DNA of 64,000 nt from Antarctobacter aquimaris (GTDB taxonomy: Bacteria; Pseudomonadota; Alphaproteobacteria; Rhodobacterales; Rhodobacteraceae): positions 62,001 to 126,000 of the forward strand of contig NZ_FXYF01000005.1 of the NCBI RefSeq assembly GCF_900184945.1. The letters are read 5' to 3'. Of this stretch, positions 56,279 to 64,000 are shown piece by piece (position 1 is the first letter of the stretch; each line of letters begins with the position of its first letter). A program made the translations under genes and the position numbers. The notes under the pieces were generated by a model, which had not been told where the DNA came from, did no database searches, and saw nothing but the letters and a program-made list of their open reading frames with translations.

Positions 56279-56923
56279 TTGGTCTTCAAGAGACGCGACA
56301 GGCGGCCTGTCTGGCGGATCGTGCAGGAGGCGCTCTGGCCGCGCGGCGGCTGGGGCCGCGCCGCGCGCTACGTCCGGCTGCGGCTGAACCGGCTGCCCGA
56401 CCCGCCGCACCGGATCGCGCGCGGCATCTTTGCCGGCGTGTTCACCACCTTCACGCCGTTCTACGGGCTGCATTTCGTCACCGCCGCGCTGATCGCCTGG
56501 GTGATGCGCGGCAACATCCTGGCGGCGGTGCTGTCGACCTTTTTCGGCAACCCGCTGACCTATGTGCCGATCGGCGTCATCTCGATGAAGACCGGCTACT
56601 GGCTGCTGGGTTTGCAGGGCAACCCGGACCACGGCAGCCTGGGCCGGAAGTTCGTGCATGCGGGCGATGACCTGTGGCGCAACTTCGTCGCGCTTTTCAC
56701 CCCGGACCAGACCGACTGGACCGGGCTGATGATCTTTTACGACGAGGTGTTCTTTCCCTACATGATCGGCGGGATCATCCCCGGGATCGTGGCGGGGATG
56801 GTCTGCTACTACGTCTCGCTGCCGGTGATCACCGCCTTTCAGAACCGCCGCAAGGGCGTGATCAAGGCCAAGCTGGCGGAGCTGAAGGCCAAGAAGAAAA
56901 AGATTGGCTCGCAGCCGAAGTGA
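56279..56923 (+). CDS. DUF2062 family membrane protein
   Basis: 214 residues with three or four helices; the signature [20 protein letters not shown] then YGLHF and [18 protein letters not shown] marks DUF2062. A Lys-rich C-terminal tail is cytoplasmic. The start is TTG at 56279 behind GGGAAGGGAAGG, 17 bp after rsh; no ATG is suitable. Function unknown, but it is constantly found near rsh and pdxJ in relatives as far as I recall. Confidence 0.88.
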   Translation: MVFKRRDRRPVWRIVQEALWPRGGWGRAARYVRLRLNRLPDPPHRIARGIFAGVFTTFTPFYGLHFVTAALIAWVMRGNILAAVLSTFFGNPLTYVPIGVISMKTGYWLLGLQGNPDHGSLGRKFVHAGDDLWRNFVALFTPDQTDWTGLMIFYDEVFFPYMIGGIIPGIVAGMVCYYVSLPVITAFQNRRKGVIKAKLAELKAKKKKIGSQPK

Positions 56924-56932
56924 GGATGTCGA

Positions 56933-57010
56933 GGGGGCTGGGGGCGCTGCCCCCGCCGCGCTGCGCGCGACTCCCCCGGAGGTATTTGGACCAAGAAGAA
57001 GCCCGGGGCG
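56933..57010 (+). repeat. Dispersed GC-rich hairpin element, copy G
   Basis: GGGGGCGCTGCCCCC arm (with adjoining GGGGGCTG), middle CGCGCTGCGCGCG hairpin, then GACTCCCCCGGAGGTATTTG and GACCAAGAAGAAGCCCGGG. Best-preserved copy along with B. It begins 9 bp past the DUF2062 stop. Confidence 0.88.
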
Positions 57011-57107
57011 CGGCGCGGGCGGCGGCCGGGGTTGTCGAGAATCCGGTTTTCTTTTTCGCGGCGGGCTTCTACCTCTTGCGGCACTGCGAGAAGGGGAGAG
57101 CGCGACC

Positions 57108-57860
57108 ATGACATCCTATGCCGGAAAGCTGCGCCTTGGCGTCAACATCGACCACGTGGCCACCGTGCGCAACGCGCGCGGCAGCGCCTATCCCGACCCG
57201 GTGCGCGCCGCCCGGATCGCCGAGGAGGCCGGCGCCGACGGCATCACCGCGCACCTGCGCGAGGACCGGCGGCACATTTCCGACGCCGACATCGACCGGC
57301 TGATGGAGCAGCTGGCGCTGCCGCTGAACTTCGAGATGGCAGCGACGGCAGAGATGCAGGCCATCGCGCTGCGGCACCGGCCGCACGCGGTCTGCATCGT
57401 GCCCGAGCGGCGCGAGGAGCGCACCACCGAGGGCGGGCTGGAGGTGGCGCGCGAGGAGAACCGGCTGGCGCATTTCATCGCGCCGCTGCGCGAGGCGGGC
57501 TGCCGGGTGTCGATCTTCATCGCTGCCGACCGGCGACAGATCGAGGCGGCGCACCGGATCGGCGCGCAGGTGGTCGAACTGCACGCCGGGGCCTATTGCG
57601 ATTTCCACGCCGAGGGCCGGCTCGAGGAGCGCGACGCCGAGCTGGCGCGGATGCGCGAGATGGCGACCTTTGCGCATGGGCTGGGCCTGGAGGTGCATGT
57701 CGGGCATGGGCTGACCTATGACACGGTGCAGCCGGTCGCCGCGCTGCCGGAGGTGATGGAGCTGAACATCGGGCATTTCCTGATCGGCGAGGCGATCTTT
57801 CTGGGGCTCGCCCCGGCGATCGCCGAGATGCGGCGCCTGATGGACGACGCGCGGGCCTGA
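57108..57860 (+). CDS. pdxJ: Pyridoxine 5'-phosphate synthase
   Basis: 250-residue TIM-barrel enzyme that joins 1-deoxyxylulose 5-phosphate and aminoacetone phosphate. Signatures: [33 protein letters not shown], catalytic Glu in [23 protein letters not shown], and [12 protein letters not shown] with [12 protein letters not shown] at the end. Start at 57108 with AAGGGGAGAG upstream. In relatives acpS follows at once; here an oxygenase and two small frames come between. Confidence 0.97.
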   Translation: MTSYAGKLRLGVNIDHVATVRNARGSAYPDPVRAARIAEEAGADGITAHLREDRRHISDADIDRLMEQLALPLNFEMAATAEMQAIALRHRPHAVCIVPERREERTTEGGLEVAREENRLAHFIAPLREAGCRVSIFIAADRRQIEAAHRIGAQVVELHAGAYCDFHAEGRLEERDAELARMREMATFAHGLGLEVHVGHGLTYDTVQPVAALPEVMELNIGHFLIGEAIFLGLAPAIAEMRRLMDDARA

Positions 57861-57979
57861 GGGCCGCGCGCGGCGCGGCAGAGGCGGAAACCGCGCCGGA
57901 GTGCGGATGATTTTCACCATTTTGCTGCCGCAATGCTGGTCTAGACAGCGGCGCAACCGGCATCAGCAGAGGTGGACCC

Positions 57980-58813
57980 ATGCCTGTCATCCCGATGGAT
58001 CCCGAGACCCTGGCGATCGACGCGGCCGCGGCCAAGGCGGCCGGCGCCGCCGCCGCCGAAACCTACCGCGCGCGCAAGCCCTATCCCTACGGGTCGTTCG
58101 ACGACTTCCTGCCCGAGGCGGTGCTGGAGCGCGTGTTGCAGGAGATCCGCACCCTGCCCGAGGCCGAGACCATGTTCGACCGGCCGCAGGAAAAGCTGAA
58201 GTCGAGCTACCTGCCCGAGCGCCTGCCGCCCTACACGCGCAACCTGTTCTATGTGCTGAACTCGCGCCCCTTCGTGCGGTTCCTGGAGGAGATGACCGGG
58301 ATACAGGGGCTGATCCCCGATCCCTATTTCGCCGGCGGCGGGGTGCACGTGGTGGCCAACGGCGGGCACCTGGATATCCACGCCGATTTCAACCACAACG
58401 CCAAGCTGAACCTGGAACGCCGGCTGAACATCCTGATCTACCTCAACAAGGACTGGCAGAAGGACTACGGCGGGTCGTTCGAGATCTGGAACACCGACAT
58501 GACGGCGCAGGTCGACAGCTTTTTGCCGATGTTCAACCGCATGTGCTGTTTCAACACCGGGTCCGACACCTGGCACGGCAACCCCGAGACGGTGAACCAC
58601 CCGGACGGCGAGCCGCGCATGTCGCTGGCGCTGTATTACTACACCGCGACCTGGGACCATACCCGCAAGGCGCACACCACCCTGTTCAAGCCGCGCCCCG
58701 GCACGCGCGACCAGGTCGACCGGCAGGTGCGGCGCGCGGACATGTTGCAGGAGATCCTGCCGCCGATCGTTTTCCGCAAGGTGATCGGCCGGTTGCAGCG
58801 CCTGGGCTTCTGA
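57980..58813 (+). CDS. 2-oxoglutarate/Fe(II)-dependent dioxygenase
   Basis: 277-residue 2OG-Fe(II) oxygenase of the prolyl-4-hydroxylase-like type. The iron triad is visible as HADFNHN (His and Asp, about residues 134-136) and FNTGSDTWHGNPE (distal His); the Arg of EPRMSLALYYYTATW should bind 2-oxoglutarate. The C-terminal RADMLQEILPPIVFRKVIGR helix resembles sugar- or glycan-associated hydroxylases. Substrate unknown. GTC-rich leader with AGAGGTGG before the ATG; it stands alone. Confidence 0.85.
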   Translation: MPVIPMDPETLAIDAAAAKAAGAAAAETYRARKPYPYGSFDDFLPEAVLERVLQEIRTLPEAETMFDRPQEKLKSSYLPERLPPYTRNLFYVLNSRPFVRFLEEMTGIQGLIPDPYFAGGGVHVVANGGHLDIHADFNHNAKLNLERRLNILIYLNKDWQKDYGGSFEIWNTDMTAQVDSFLPMFNRMCCFNTGSDTWHGNPETVNHPDGEPRMSLALYYYTATWDHTRKAHTTLFKPRPGTRDQVDRQVRRADMLQEILPPIVFRKVIGRLQRLGF

Positions 58814-58909
58814 CCGCCTCGCGGGGCGCGGCTTTGGTCTTGCCTCGCCGGGACGCGCGTGCTTGGCTTTGATCCGGGCGGGCCGTCCGCCCGGCGACCG
58901 GAGCCGATC

Positions 58910-59368
58910 ATGACCCGCCCCCTGCTTGCCCTGCCCCTGCTGGTGCTGCCCTCGCTGGCCGCGGCGCAGGACTACGTGGTCTCCGTGCTGGACTGTGACT
59001 GGCAGGCCGGCGCCCGGAACATCGTCGAACCCTGGGAGGCCAACACCCGCACCTTTTCCGAGGGCAAGACCCGGCTGGCCATGCTGGACACCATCGAGCC
59101 TGCCGCCGGATGGGCCTATGTGCTGGTCCTGTCGCCGCCCTATTCCGAACTGGGCGACCGGCAGTGCAAGGTGATCGGGCTGAACGGCATGGGCTTTGCC
59201 GGGATGGATTTCGCGGGTCTGACCGCCAGCTATGACCCGGCCACCGGCCTCAGCTTTGCCCTGCCGGTGGATGTCTACGACTTTGACAGCGGGATGCCGG
59301 CGCGCGCGACGCTGGGCTTTACCCTGAACCAGGCGACCGGGGACATCGCCACCCGCCTCACGCGGTGA
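58910..59368 (+). CDS. Secreted hypothetical protein
   Basis: 152 residues with a signal peptide (LLALPLLVLPSLAAAQ) followed by DYVVSVLDCDWQAGARNIVE. The mature part has two Cys, short beta strands, GMGFAGMDFAGLTASYD and a closing ATLGFTLNQATGDIATRLTR. It does not match a family that I know. GGAG 6 bp before the ATG supports the start at 58910. Plausibly periplasmic. Lies between the oxygenase and acpS. Confidence 0.7.
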   Translation: MTRPLLALPLLVLPSLAAAQDYVVSVLDCDWQAGARNIVEPWEANTRTFSEGKTRLAMLDTIEPAAGWAYVLVLSPPYSELGDRQCKVIGLNGMGFAGMDFAGLTASYDPATGLSFALPVDVYDFDSGMPARATLGFTLNQATGDIATRLTR

Positions 59369-59570
59369 TCCGGACGCTGGTTGCGGTGCTGGCCGTGGCG
59401 GCCGGGCGGCTGGAGGGTGGGCGCGCCGGACTCGGGCTCCGCCGGACCGGCGCCGGTGATCGGGCTCTTCTGGTTGACCTTTGGCACGATGGGACGCTTT
59501 GTGGCGCGGCAATCGGGGGCGGGGGCCGCGGGGCTGTCCTTCCCCTTGTTCAGCGCATGACGGAGGGATC

Positions 59571-59972
59571 ATGATCCTGGGGATCGGCACCGACCTGGCC
59601 AACATCGACCGCATCGCCGCGACGCTGGAGCGGTTTGGCGACCGCTTTCGCAACCGCGTCTTCACCGAGGTCGAACAGCAAAAGGCCGAGCGCCGCGCCG
59701 ACGTGGCCGGGACCTACGCAAAACGCTGGGCGGCCAAGGAAGCCTGCTCCAAGGCGCTGGGCACCGGGCTGCGCATGGGCATCGCGTGGAAGGACATGGC
59801 GGTCAGCAACCTGCGCACCGGGCAGCCGGTGATGCATGTGACCGGCTGGGCCAAGGAACGGCTGGACGCGATGACCCCGCCGGGACACGAGGCGATCATC
59901 CACGTCACGCTGACCGACGATCACCCCTGGGCGCAGGCCTTTGTGGTGATCGAGGCGCGGGTGAAGGCGTGA
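59571..59972 (+). CDS. acpS: Holo-[acyl-carrier-protein] synthase
   Basis: Transfers 4'-phosphopantetheine from CoA to ACP. 133 residues: [15 protein letters not shown] (Mg-binding Asp), [15 protein letters not shown] and [19 protein letters not shown] (second metal Glu), then [20 protein letters not shown] site is 4 bp before the ATG. Its stop adjoins the convergent protease gene's stop region directly. Confidence 0.97.
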   Translation: MILGIGTDLANIDRIAATLERFGDRFRNRVFTEVEQQKAERRADVAGTYAKRWAAKEACSKALGTGLRMGIAWKDMAVSNLRTGQPVMHVTGWAKERLDAMTPPGHEAIIHVTLTDDHPWAQAFVVIEARVKA

Positions 59973-62528
59973 TCATTCGAGGTTGTCGCGGCGTTTGACC
60001 TCGCCTGCGTCAGGGGCGATGTTGAAGGCACCTTGCTTGTTGAGGAGCAAGTCGTTGCCGATGTAAGTGCCCTTGCCGGTGGCGTCGATCCGAACGCCAT
60101 GGCGACCGTTGCGGGTGATCACGTTGAACCGCAGCACCGGGTCGCCGCCAGTCAAGACAAAGACGCCATCCAGCGCATTGCCGAAAATCTCGTTGCCCTC
60201 CAGTGTCCCGCGCCCGTCGTCATAAACGTAGACCCCGGATGAATTGCCATCGCGGATGACGTTCTTGCGCAGGACCGGGTCGCCTCCGGTGCCTATTCCG
60301 ACTCCCGCAAGCGCATTGCCGAAAATCTCGTTGCCTTCCAGCGTCCCGCGTCCGTACTTGAAAACAAGGACGCCAGACCGTTTGCCATTGCCGATGACGT
60401 TGTTGCGCAGGACCGGGTCTCCTCCGGAAAAAATCGAGACTCCACTACGCCCATTGCCGGTAATTTCGTTGTTCACCAGTGTCCCGCGCCCGCCTTCATG
60501 AACAAAGACCCCGTCCATCTTTGCGTCGCGGATGATGTTATTGCGCAGCACCGGGTCCGCTGTCTTGATGATCGACACGACCGGACCGCCGTTCGAGGTC
60601 AGATCGCAGGTCTCCAGCACAGGGACCCCTTTGGAAAACTGGACGGCTCCGAAGTCGGCGCTGCCCCTCTGCCGCAGGGTCAGGTTGGCGATGCGGCCGG
60701 AGGGCGCGGTCCAGCGGATGACATTTTCATCCTGCGCTTCCCAGATGATCCTGTCGCGGTCACCGACGCCGACAAGCTCAAGCTCCTTGTCCACCTCGAC
60801 CCCGCCGACATAGGTGCCCGGGTAAATCTCGATCCGCGTGCCGGGTTTCGCGGCCGCGACGGCCTGCGCGATGGCGTCGAAATCCCCGCTGCCGTCCTGT
60901 GCCACCTTCAGGGTCTTGGCGTCGGCCTGTGACGGGCCGCGCTCCATGACGATCTGATCCGGCACCGGCAGGTTGATGTCGAGCGTCCGCAGGACCCGCA
61001 GCACGTTCAGGGAAATCGTGTTCGTGCCGTCGCGTTTCGCTGCGTCAAGCGCGTCCACGAGGTCCTGCGTGGTGCGGGTTTCCACGCTCCCGATGCCAAA
61101 GACCTTGTCACCTGTCCTGAAGACCGAGTCGCCCGGCGCCGCGGCGACGACGACAATATCGCCCTCGTTGACGAACACGGTGCCGCCGATGCGCAGGGTC
61201 TGACCGTCATAGACCGCATCGGCGCTGCCGGCAGGCACGGGCACGGGCGCAGGGACCGGCTTGGGCGCCGCGACCGGCCTCGGTGTCAGGAGCGCCAGCA
61301 TCGATGTGGCGCTCTGCGCGGCCGCGGTCCCGGGAAAGCGTGCCAGGATGTCCTGCAACAGCGGGCGCTGTTGCGCCGCGTCGCTCTCCTTGAGCGCCGC
61401 CAGCAGCAGGTCGGTGGCCTGTTCCTCGGTCGTCTTCGGCTTTGGCGCCATCAGTGCCAGCGCGTTGCGCGCGCTGGCCGCCGCGCGGCTGTCGGGAAAG
61501 TCCGTCAGCACTGCCTGCAAGGCGGCGCGCCGCGCCGCTTCGTCCGGGGCCTGGAACGCCTCGGTCAGCGCCGCCTGCGCCAGGGACTCGCGGCTGGGGG
61601 CCAGCGCGGCGGGGGCGACGGGCGCTGGCGTGAACGGGCGGAACCCCAGCTTTAGCGCCTTTTCGACGGCGGCGATCTTGTGTGCGCTGTTGTAGCCGCC
61701 GCGGGCGTTCAGCCCGCCCTGATTGTGCAGGCCGACCACCGCCAGCGTCCGCGAATCCAGCAGCAGCGCCCCGGAAGAGCCCCCTGCCGTCTCGCAGATG
61801 TGGCGCAACTGGCTGGCGGTTTCGGGCAGTTCCGCCTGTTCGGGGGCCACCTGGCAGGTGCCCGAGGAAAATTGCAGCGGGTCGCCCCTTGGATGATGGA
61901 TCATGGTCAGGGCTTCGCGCGGGGTGATGACCTCTTCCATCTGCATCGGGATATGCCCGCCCAGCGCGGCGTTGGCGTCTGCACCGATGATCTGCAGGAC
62001 CATGGCATCGGTGTCGCGGTCCATCGCCACTTCGCGGGTCGAGACGCGATAGCTGCGCACCTCGTCGGTGAAGTCCTTGGACACATAGCCGAAATTGATC
62101 TGCGCCTCGGCCACGATGGTAAATCCCGCGCGCACAAGTGTCGGATCATAAAAGCAATGAACGTTGGTCAGCAGGCGGTTGTCCGGCAGCAGCGCAGCGG
62201 TGCAACTGGTCACATGGGGACTATCCAGCAGCTTGGAGCCCCGCGCGGTCTCAACGGTGGCGGGCTTGCCGTCCGGGGTCATCAGGCAGATGTCCAGCCG
62301 GCCGATGAAGCCGGCCATCTGCTGCACGTCGTCGGGTGCCTCGCGGATCGGCCGCCAGAAGCCGCCGCGCGCCTGAGCCCCTTCGACCAACGCCTGGAAG
62401 GCGCTGCTCTGCGCGTCGATCTCGAAAGAGAACGGACAGTCGTCCTGGGCAAAGACCGGCGGTGCGAGCAATAGCGCGCAGACAAGGGCACACAGACGCG
62501 GCAAGACCATGGCAAATCCCTTGTTCAT
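59973..62528 (-). CDS. Secreted trypsin-like protease fused to PDZ and right-handed beta-helix domains
   Basis: 851 residues. Signal peptide to about 27 (PPVFAQ); trypsin-like domain 50-290 with His124 (LLTNVHCFYD), Asp174 (DRDTDAMVLQ) and Ser252 (ETAGGSSGALL); two helical repeats (residues about 318-362 and 370-417: RRAALQAVLTDFPDS and QRPLLQDILARFPGT); a Pro-rich linker APKPVPAPVPVP; a PDZ-like domain 440-512 (PGDSVFRTGDKVFGIGSVET); then a beta-helix 535-845 opening like pectate-type helices (IEIYPGTYVGGVEVD) with 46-residue repeats starting GGDPVLR. All triad residues are present. A likely periplasmic or surface protease guided by a carbohydrate-like scaffold; substrate unknown. It sits on the opposite strand between acpS and lepB. 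Confidence 0.88.
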   Translation of the reverse strand: MNKGFAMVLPRLCALVCALLLAPPVFAQDDCPFSFEIDAQSSAFQALVEGAQARGGFWRPIREAPDDVQQMAGFIGRLDICLMTPDGKPATVETARGSKLLDSPHVTSCTAALLPDNRLLTNVHCFYDPTLVRAGFTIVAEAQINFGYVSKDFTDEVRSYRVSTREVAMDRDTDAMVLQIIGADANAALGGHIPMQMEEVITPREALTMIHHPRGDPLQFSSGTCQVAPEQAELPETASQLRHICETAGGSSGALLLDSRTLAVVGLHNQGGLNARGGYNSAHKIAAVEKALKLGFRPFTPAPVAPAALAPSRESLAQAALTEAFQAPDEAARRAALQAVLTDFPDSRAAASARNALALMAPKPKTTEEQATDLLLAALKESDAAQQRPLLQDILARFPGTAAAQSATSMLALLTPRPVAAPKPVPAPVPVPAGSADAVYDGQTLRIGGTVFVNEGDIVVVAAAPGDSVFRTGDKVFGIGSVETRTTQDLVDALDAAKRDGTNTISLNVLRVLRTLDINLPVPDQIVMERGPSQADAKTLKVAQDGSGDFDAIAQAVAAAKPGTRIEIYPGTYVGGVEVDKELELVGVGDRDRIIWEAQDENVIRWTAPSGRIANLTLRQRGSADFGAVQFSKGVPVLETCDLTSNGGPVVSIIKTADPVLRNNIIRDAKMDGVFVHEGGRGTLVNNEITGNGRSGVSIFSGGDPVLRNNVIGNGKRSGVLVFKYGRGTLEGNEIFGNALAGVGIGTGGDPVLRKNVIRDGNSSGVYVYDDGRGTLEGNEIFGNALDGVFVLTGGDPVLRFNVITRNGRHGVRIDATGKGTYIGNDLLLNKQGAFNIAPDAGEVKRRDNLE
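60136..60687 (-). repeat. 138-bp in-frame tandem repeats in the beta-helix region
   Basis: The string ACCGGGT recurs at 60136, 60274, 60412 and 60550, exactly 138 bp apart. This equals 46 residues, or about two beta-helix coils. The two middle units are nearly identical in DNA (both encode GRGTLEGNEIFGNAL), pointing to recent duplication; the outer units are diverged. Confidence 0.85.
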
Positions 62529-62648
62529 CGACCTGCGGGCAGGCTAGCAGCCGCCCTGCCCCACGGTCAACGCCGCCCCCTCCTGCCTTGACACGCCTTG
62601 TCCCCGCGCTCATGAAGCGCCGGACAGGTGAGGCAAAGGGCAGACCAC

Positions 62649-63482
62649 ATGGCCAGCGAAGAAAAGAAGGGCGGTCTTGTCGAGACGCTCAAGACCATCG
62701 TCTATGCGCTGCTGATCGCGGGCGTGTTCCGGACCTTCCTGTTCCAGCCGTTCTGGATCCCGTCCGGGTCGATGAAGGATACGCTGCTGATCGGCGATTT
62801 CCTCTTCGTCAACAAGATGGCCTACGGCTATTCCTACGCCTCCTGCCCGTCGATCATCATCCCGCGGTTCGGCATCAACCTCGACGCGTCCAGGCTGTGC
62901 GGCTGGGCCGACGGCGACAACGCGCGCCTGTTCGGCGGCGAACCGCAGCGCGGCGACGTGGTGGTGTTCCGCCACCCGGTCACCGGGCGCGATTTCATCA
63001 AGCGGCTGATCGGCCTGCCGGGCGAGCGTGTCCAGGTCAAGAACGGCATTGTCTACATCGAAGACAAGCCGCTGCCGCAGACGCCGGACGGCACATTCGA
63101 AGAGATCGCCGCACCGCAGGGCCCGCAGCGCCTGCGCCCGCGCTGCGCCAACGGCACCGTCGGCGACGGCGCGGTCTGCATCAAGGAAAAGCTGGTCGAG
63201 ACGCTGCCCGAGGGCAAGAGCCACTCGATCCTGAACATCTCGATGCAGGGGTCGGACAACACGCCGGTCTATACCGTGCCCGAGGGGCATTACTTCTTCA
63301 TGGGCGACAACCGCGACAACTCCTCCGACAGCCGGGTGCCGAATATCGCCAACGGCGTGGGTTTCGTGCCCTACGAGAACCTCGTCGGCCGGGCCGACCG
63401 GATCATGTTCTCTTCCGCCGGGCGGTCGATGCTGTTCTTCTGGACCTGGCGCAGCGACCGCTATTTCCAAGCCATCGAGTGA
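62649..63482 (+). CDS. lepB: Signal peptidase I
   Basis: 277-residue leader peptidase that cleaves signal peptides after export. Membrane anchor IVYALLIAGVFRTFLF; catalytic Ser41 in FWIPSGSMKDTLL; catalytic Lys in GRDFIKRLIGLPGE; box E GHYFFMGDNRDNSSDSR. The region between boxes is long, with paired Cys (RPRCANG and AVCIKE). Start at 62649 behind AAAGGG; a GTG 21 bp earlier is in frame. Followed after 10 bp by a second peptidase-like gene. Confidence 0.96.
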   Translation: MASEEKKGGLVETLKTIVYALLIAGVFRTFLFQPFWIPSGSMKDTLLIGDFLFVNKMAYGYSYASCPSIIIPRFGINLDASRLCGWADGDNARLFGGEPQRGDVVVFRHPVTGRDFIKRLIGLPGERVQVKNGIVYIEDKPLPQTPDGTFEEIAAPQGPQRLRPRCANGTVGDGAVCIKEKLVETLPEGKSHSILNISMQGSDNTPVYTVPEGHYFFMGDNRDNSSDSRVPNIANGVGFVPYENLVGRADRIMFSSAGRSMLFFWTWRSDRYFQAIE

Positions 63483-63492
63483 CCGGGATCCG

Positions 63493-64000
63493 ATGGGATT
63501 CCTGCGCGATGCCCTGGACTGGCGCGGCCTGAGCGGCCGCGCGGTCTTTGCGCTGGCCTGCCTGCCCGTCGCCCTGGTGCTGCTGCTGCAATCCCGCGTC
63601 GGGGCGCTGAGCCCCGCAGGCGCGGCTGTCGCGCTGGCCAGCGCGCTGGCAATCCTGCTGTTCTGGGGCCACGCGCGGCGGCGACTGCGGGCAGCGGGCA
63701 TGTCGGGCTGGTGGATGTGGGGGCTGGCGGTGCCGGTCGTATCGCTGGTGCTGGCGGCCGTGCTGCTGGTCCGCCGTACCCGGCCCGACGCCGCGCCCGG
63801 CGCCTATCGCCGGGGCGGACAACGACTGGTCTGGATCCTGGTCGCGCTGCTGGCCAGCCGCGCGCTCTGGGCGCCCTACATCATCCCCACCGGCAGCATG
63901 TCCCCGACCCTGCAACCGGGCGACTACGTGGTGACCACGCGCAGCCTGGCCGCACCCCGGCGCGGCGACGTGGTGGTCTTTCGTCACCCGGTGCATCGCA
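63493..64000 (+). CDS. Second signal peptidase I with DUF805-like membrane extension (cut by window edge)
   Basis: The visible 169 codons start MGFLRDALDWRGLSGRAVFA and contain three helices resembling DUF805 (the RRRLRAAGMSGWWMWG stretch matches its ARRLHDxGxSGWW signature). Then comes a fourth helix leading into YIIPTGSMSPTLQPGDYVV, with the catalytic Ser at about residue 135, and RRGDVVVFRHPVHR. The Lys box and C-terminus lie beyond the edge. It follows lepB by 10 bp, so the two are co-transcribed paralogues, but this one has a new membrane module. Confidence 0.82.
   Translation, partial: MGFLRDALDWRGLSGRAVFALACLPVALVLLLQSRVGALSPAGAAVALASALAILLFWGHARRRLRAAGMSGWWMWGLAVPVVSLVLAAVLLVRRTRPDAAPGAYRRGGQRLVWILVALLASRALWAPYIIPTGSMSPTLQPGDYVVTTRSLAAPRRGDVVVFRHPVHR

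Overview
The window is high-GC, densely coded chromosomal DNA of an alphaproteobacterium, most likely a marine Rhodobacteraceae (Roseobacter-group) member. The basis is an alphaproteobacterial trimeric-type porin, a ChoX/ChoW/ChoV choline importer, a single RelA/SpoT-type Rsh next to rpoZ, an AerR/PpaA-like B12-binding protein, and housekeeping neighbourhoods that I remember as typical of this family (aminotransferase-ftsK-lolA; three def genes then fmt; pdxJ...acpS...lepB). Genus and species cannot be told from the window. No rRNA, tRNA, CRISPR, phage or complete insertion sequence was seen.

Layout. 1-4.5 kb: 5' part of leuS, a lone GT4 glycosyltransferase, a DUF3576 lipoprotein and a porin with a structured leader. 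4.5-12 kb: TPR-sulfotransferase, YggS, a MocR regulator, a ribF-ycgN-ltaE operon, hspQ and a small lytic transglycosylase. 12-24 kb: lolA, ftsK, a class I aminotransferase, an amidase, a UbiH-type hydroxylase, two SDRs, a DUF2125 protein and an enoyl-CoA hydratase. 24-36 kb is an accessory stretch: choWV, a GST, a HipBA toxin-antitoxin pair with a clear operator, a LysR regulator, small enzymes, a frameshifted ABC exporter and choX, which lies 8 kb from its partners. 36-43.5 kb: adenine deaminase, a CHASE histidine kinase with a receiver partner, an MltB-type transglycosylase, an atypical receiver behind a CtrA-like box, and a xi-class GST. 43.6-53 kb: fmt and three def genes with a palindrome array between them, a cystathionine lyase, a TRIC-type channel, rnhA, ispH, the AerR-like gene and an NYN protein. 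53-64 kb: folK, rpoZ, rsh, DUF2062, pdxJ, a 2OG-Fe oxygenase, acpS, a large secreted trypsin-PDZ-beta-helix fusion, lepB and a second DUF805-fused signal peptidase cut by the window edge.

How genes work together. Initiator-methionine processing (fmt and def), growth control (rpoZ, rsh), cofactor supply (ribF, pdxJ, folK, acpS), cell division and envelope maintenance (ftsK, lolA, transglycosylases) and protein export (lepB) form the conserved backbone. Choline import, redox and detoxification enzymes, HipBA and the protease-beta-helix gene form the accessory layer.

The most unusual signals are non-coding. (1) Clusters of perfect 20-26 bp palindromes lie at about 1.2 kb and 44.9 kb. (2) A GC-rich dispersed element occurs about eight times, almost always just after a stop codon, and its middle hairpin changes sequence but keeps pairing. 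(3) A roughly 50-bp repeat with TTGTACAAAA/TTTTGTACAA ends occurs twice. Among proteins, the trypsin-PDZ-beta-helix fusion placed between acpS and lepB, and a third deformylase that has lost both its metal-ligand Cys and its catalytic Glu, deserve the closest look.
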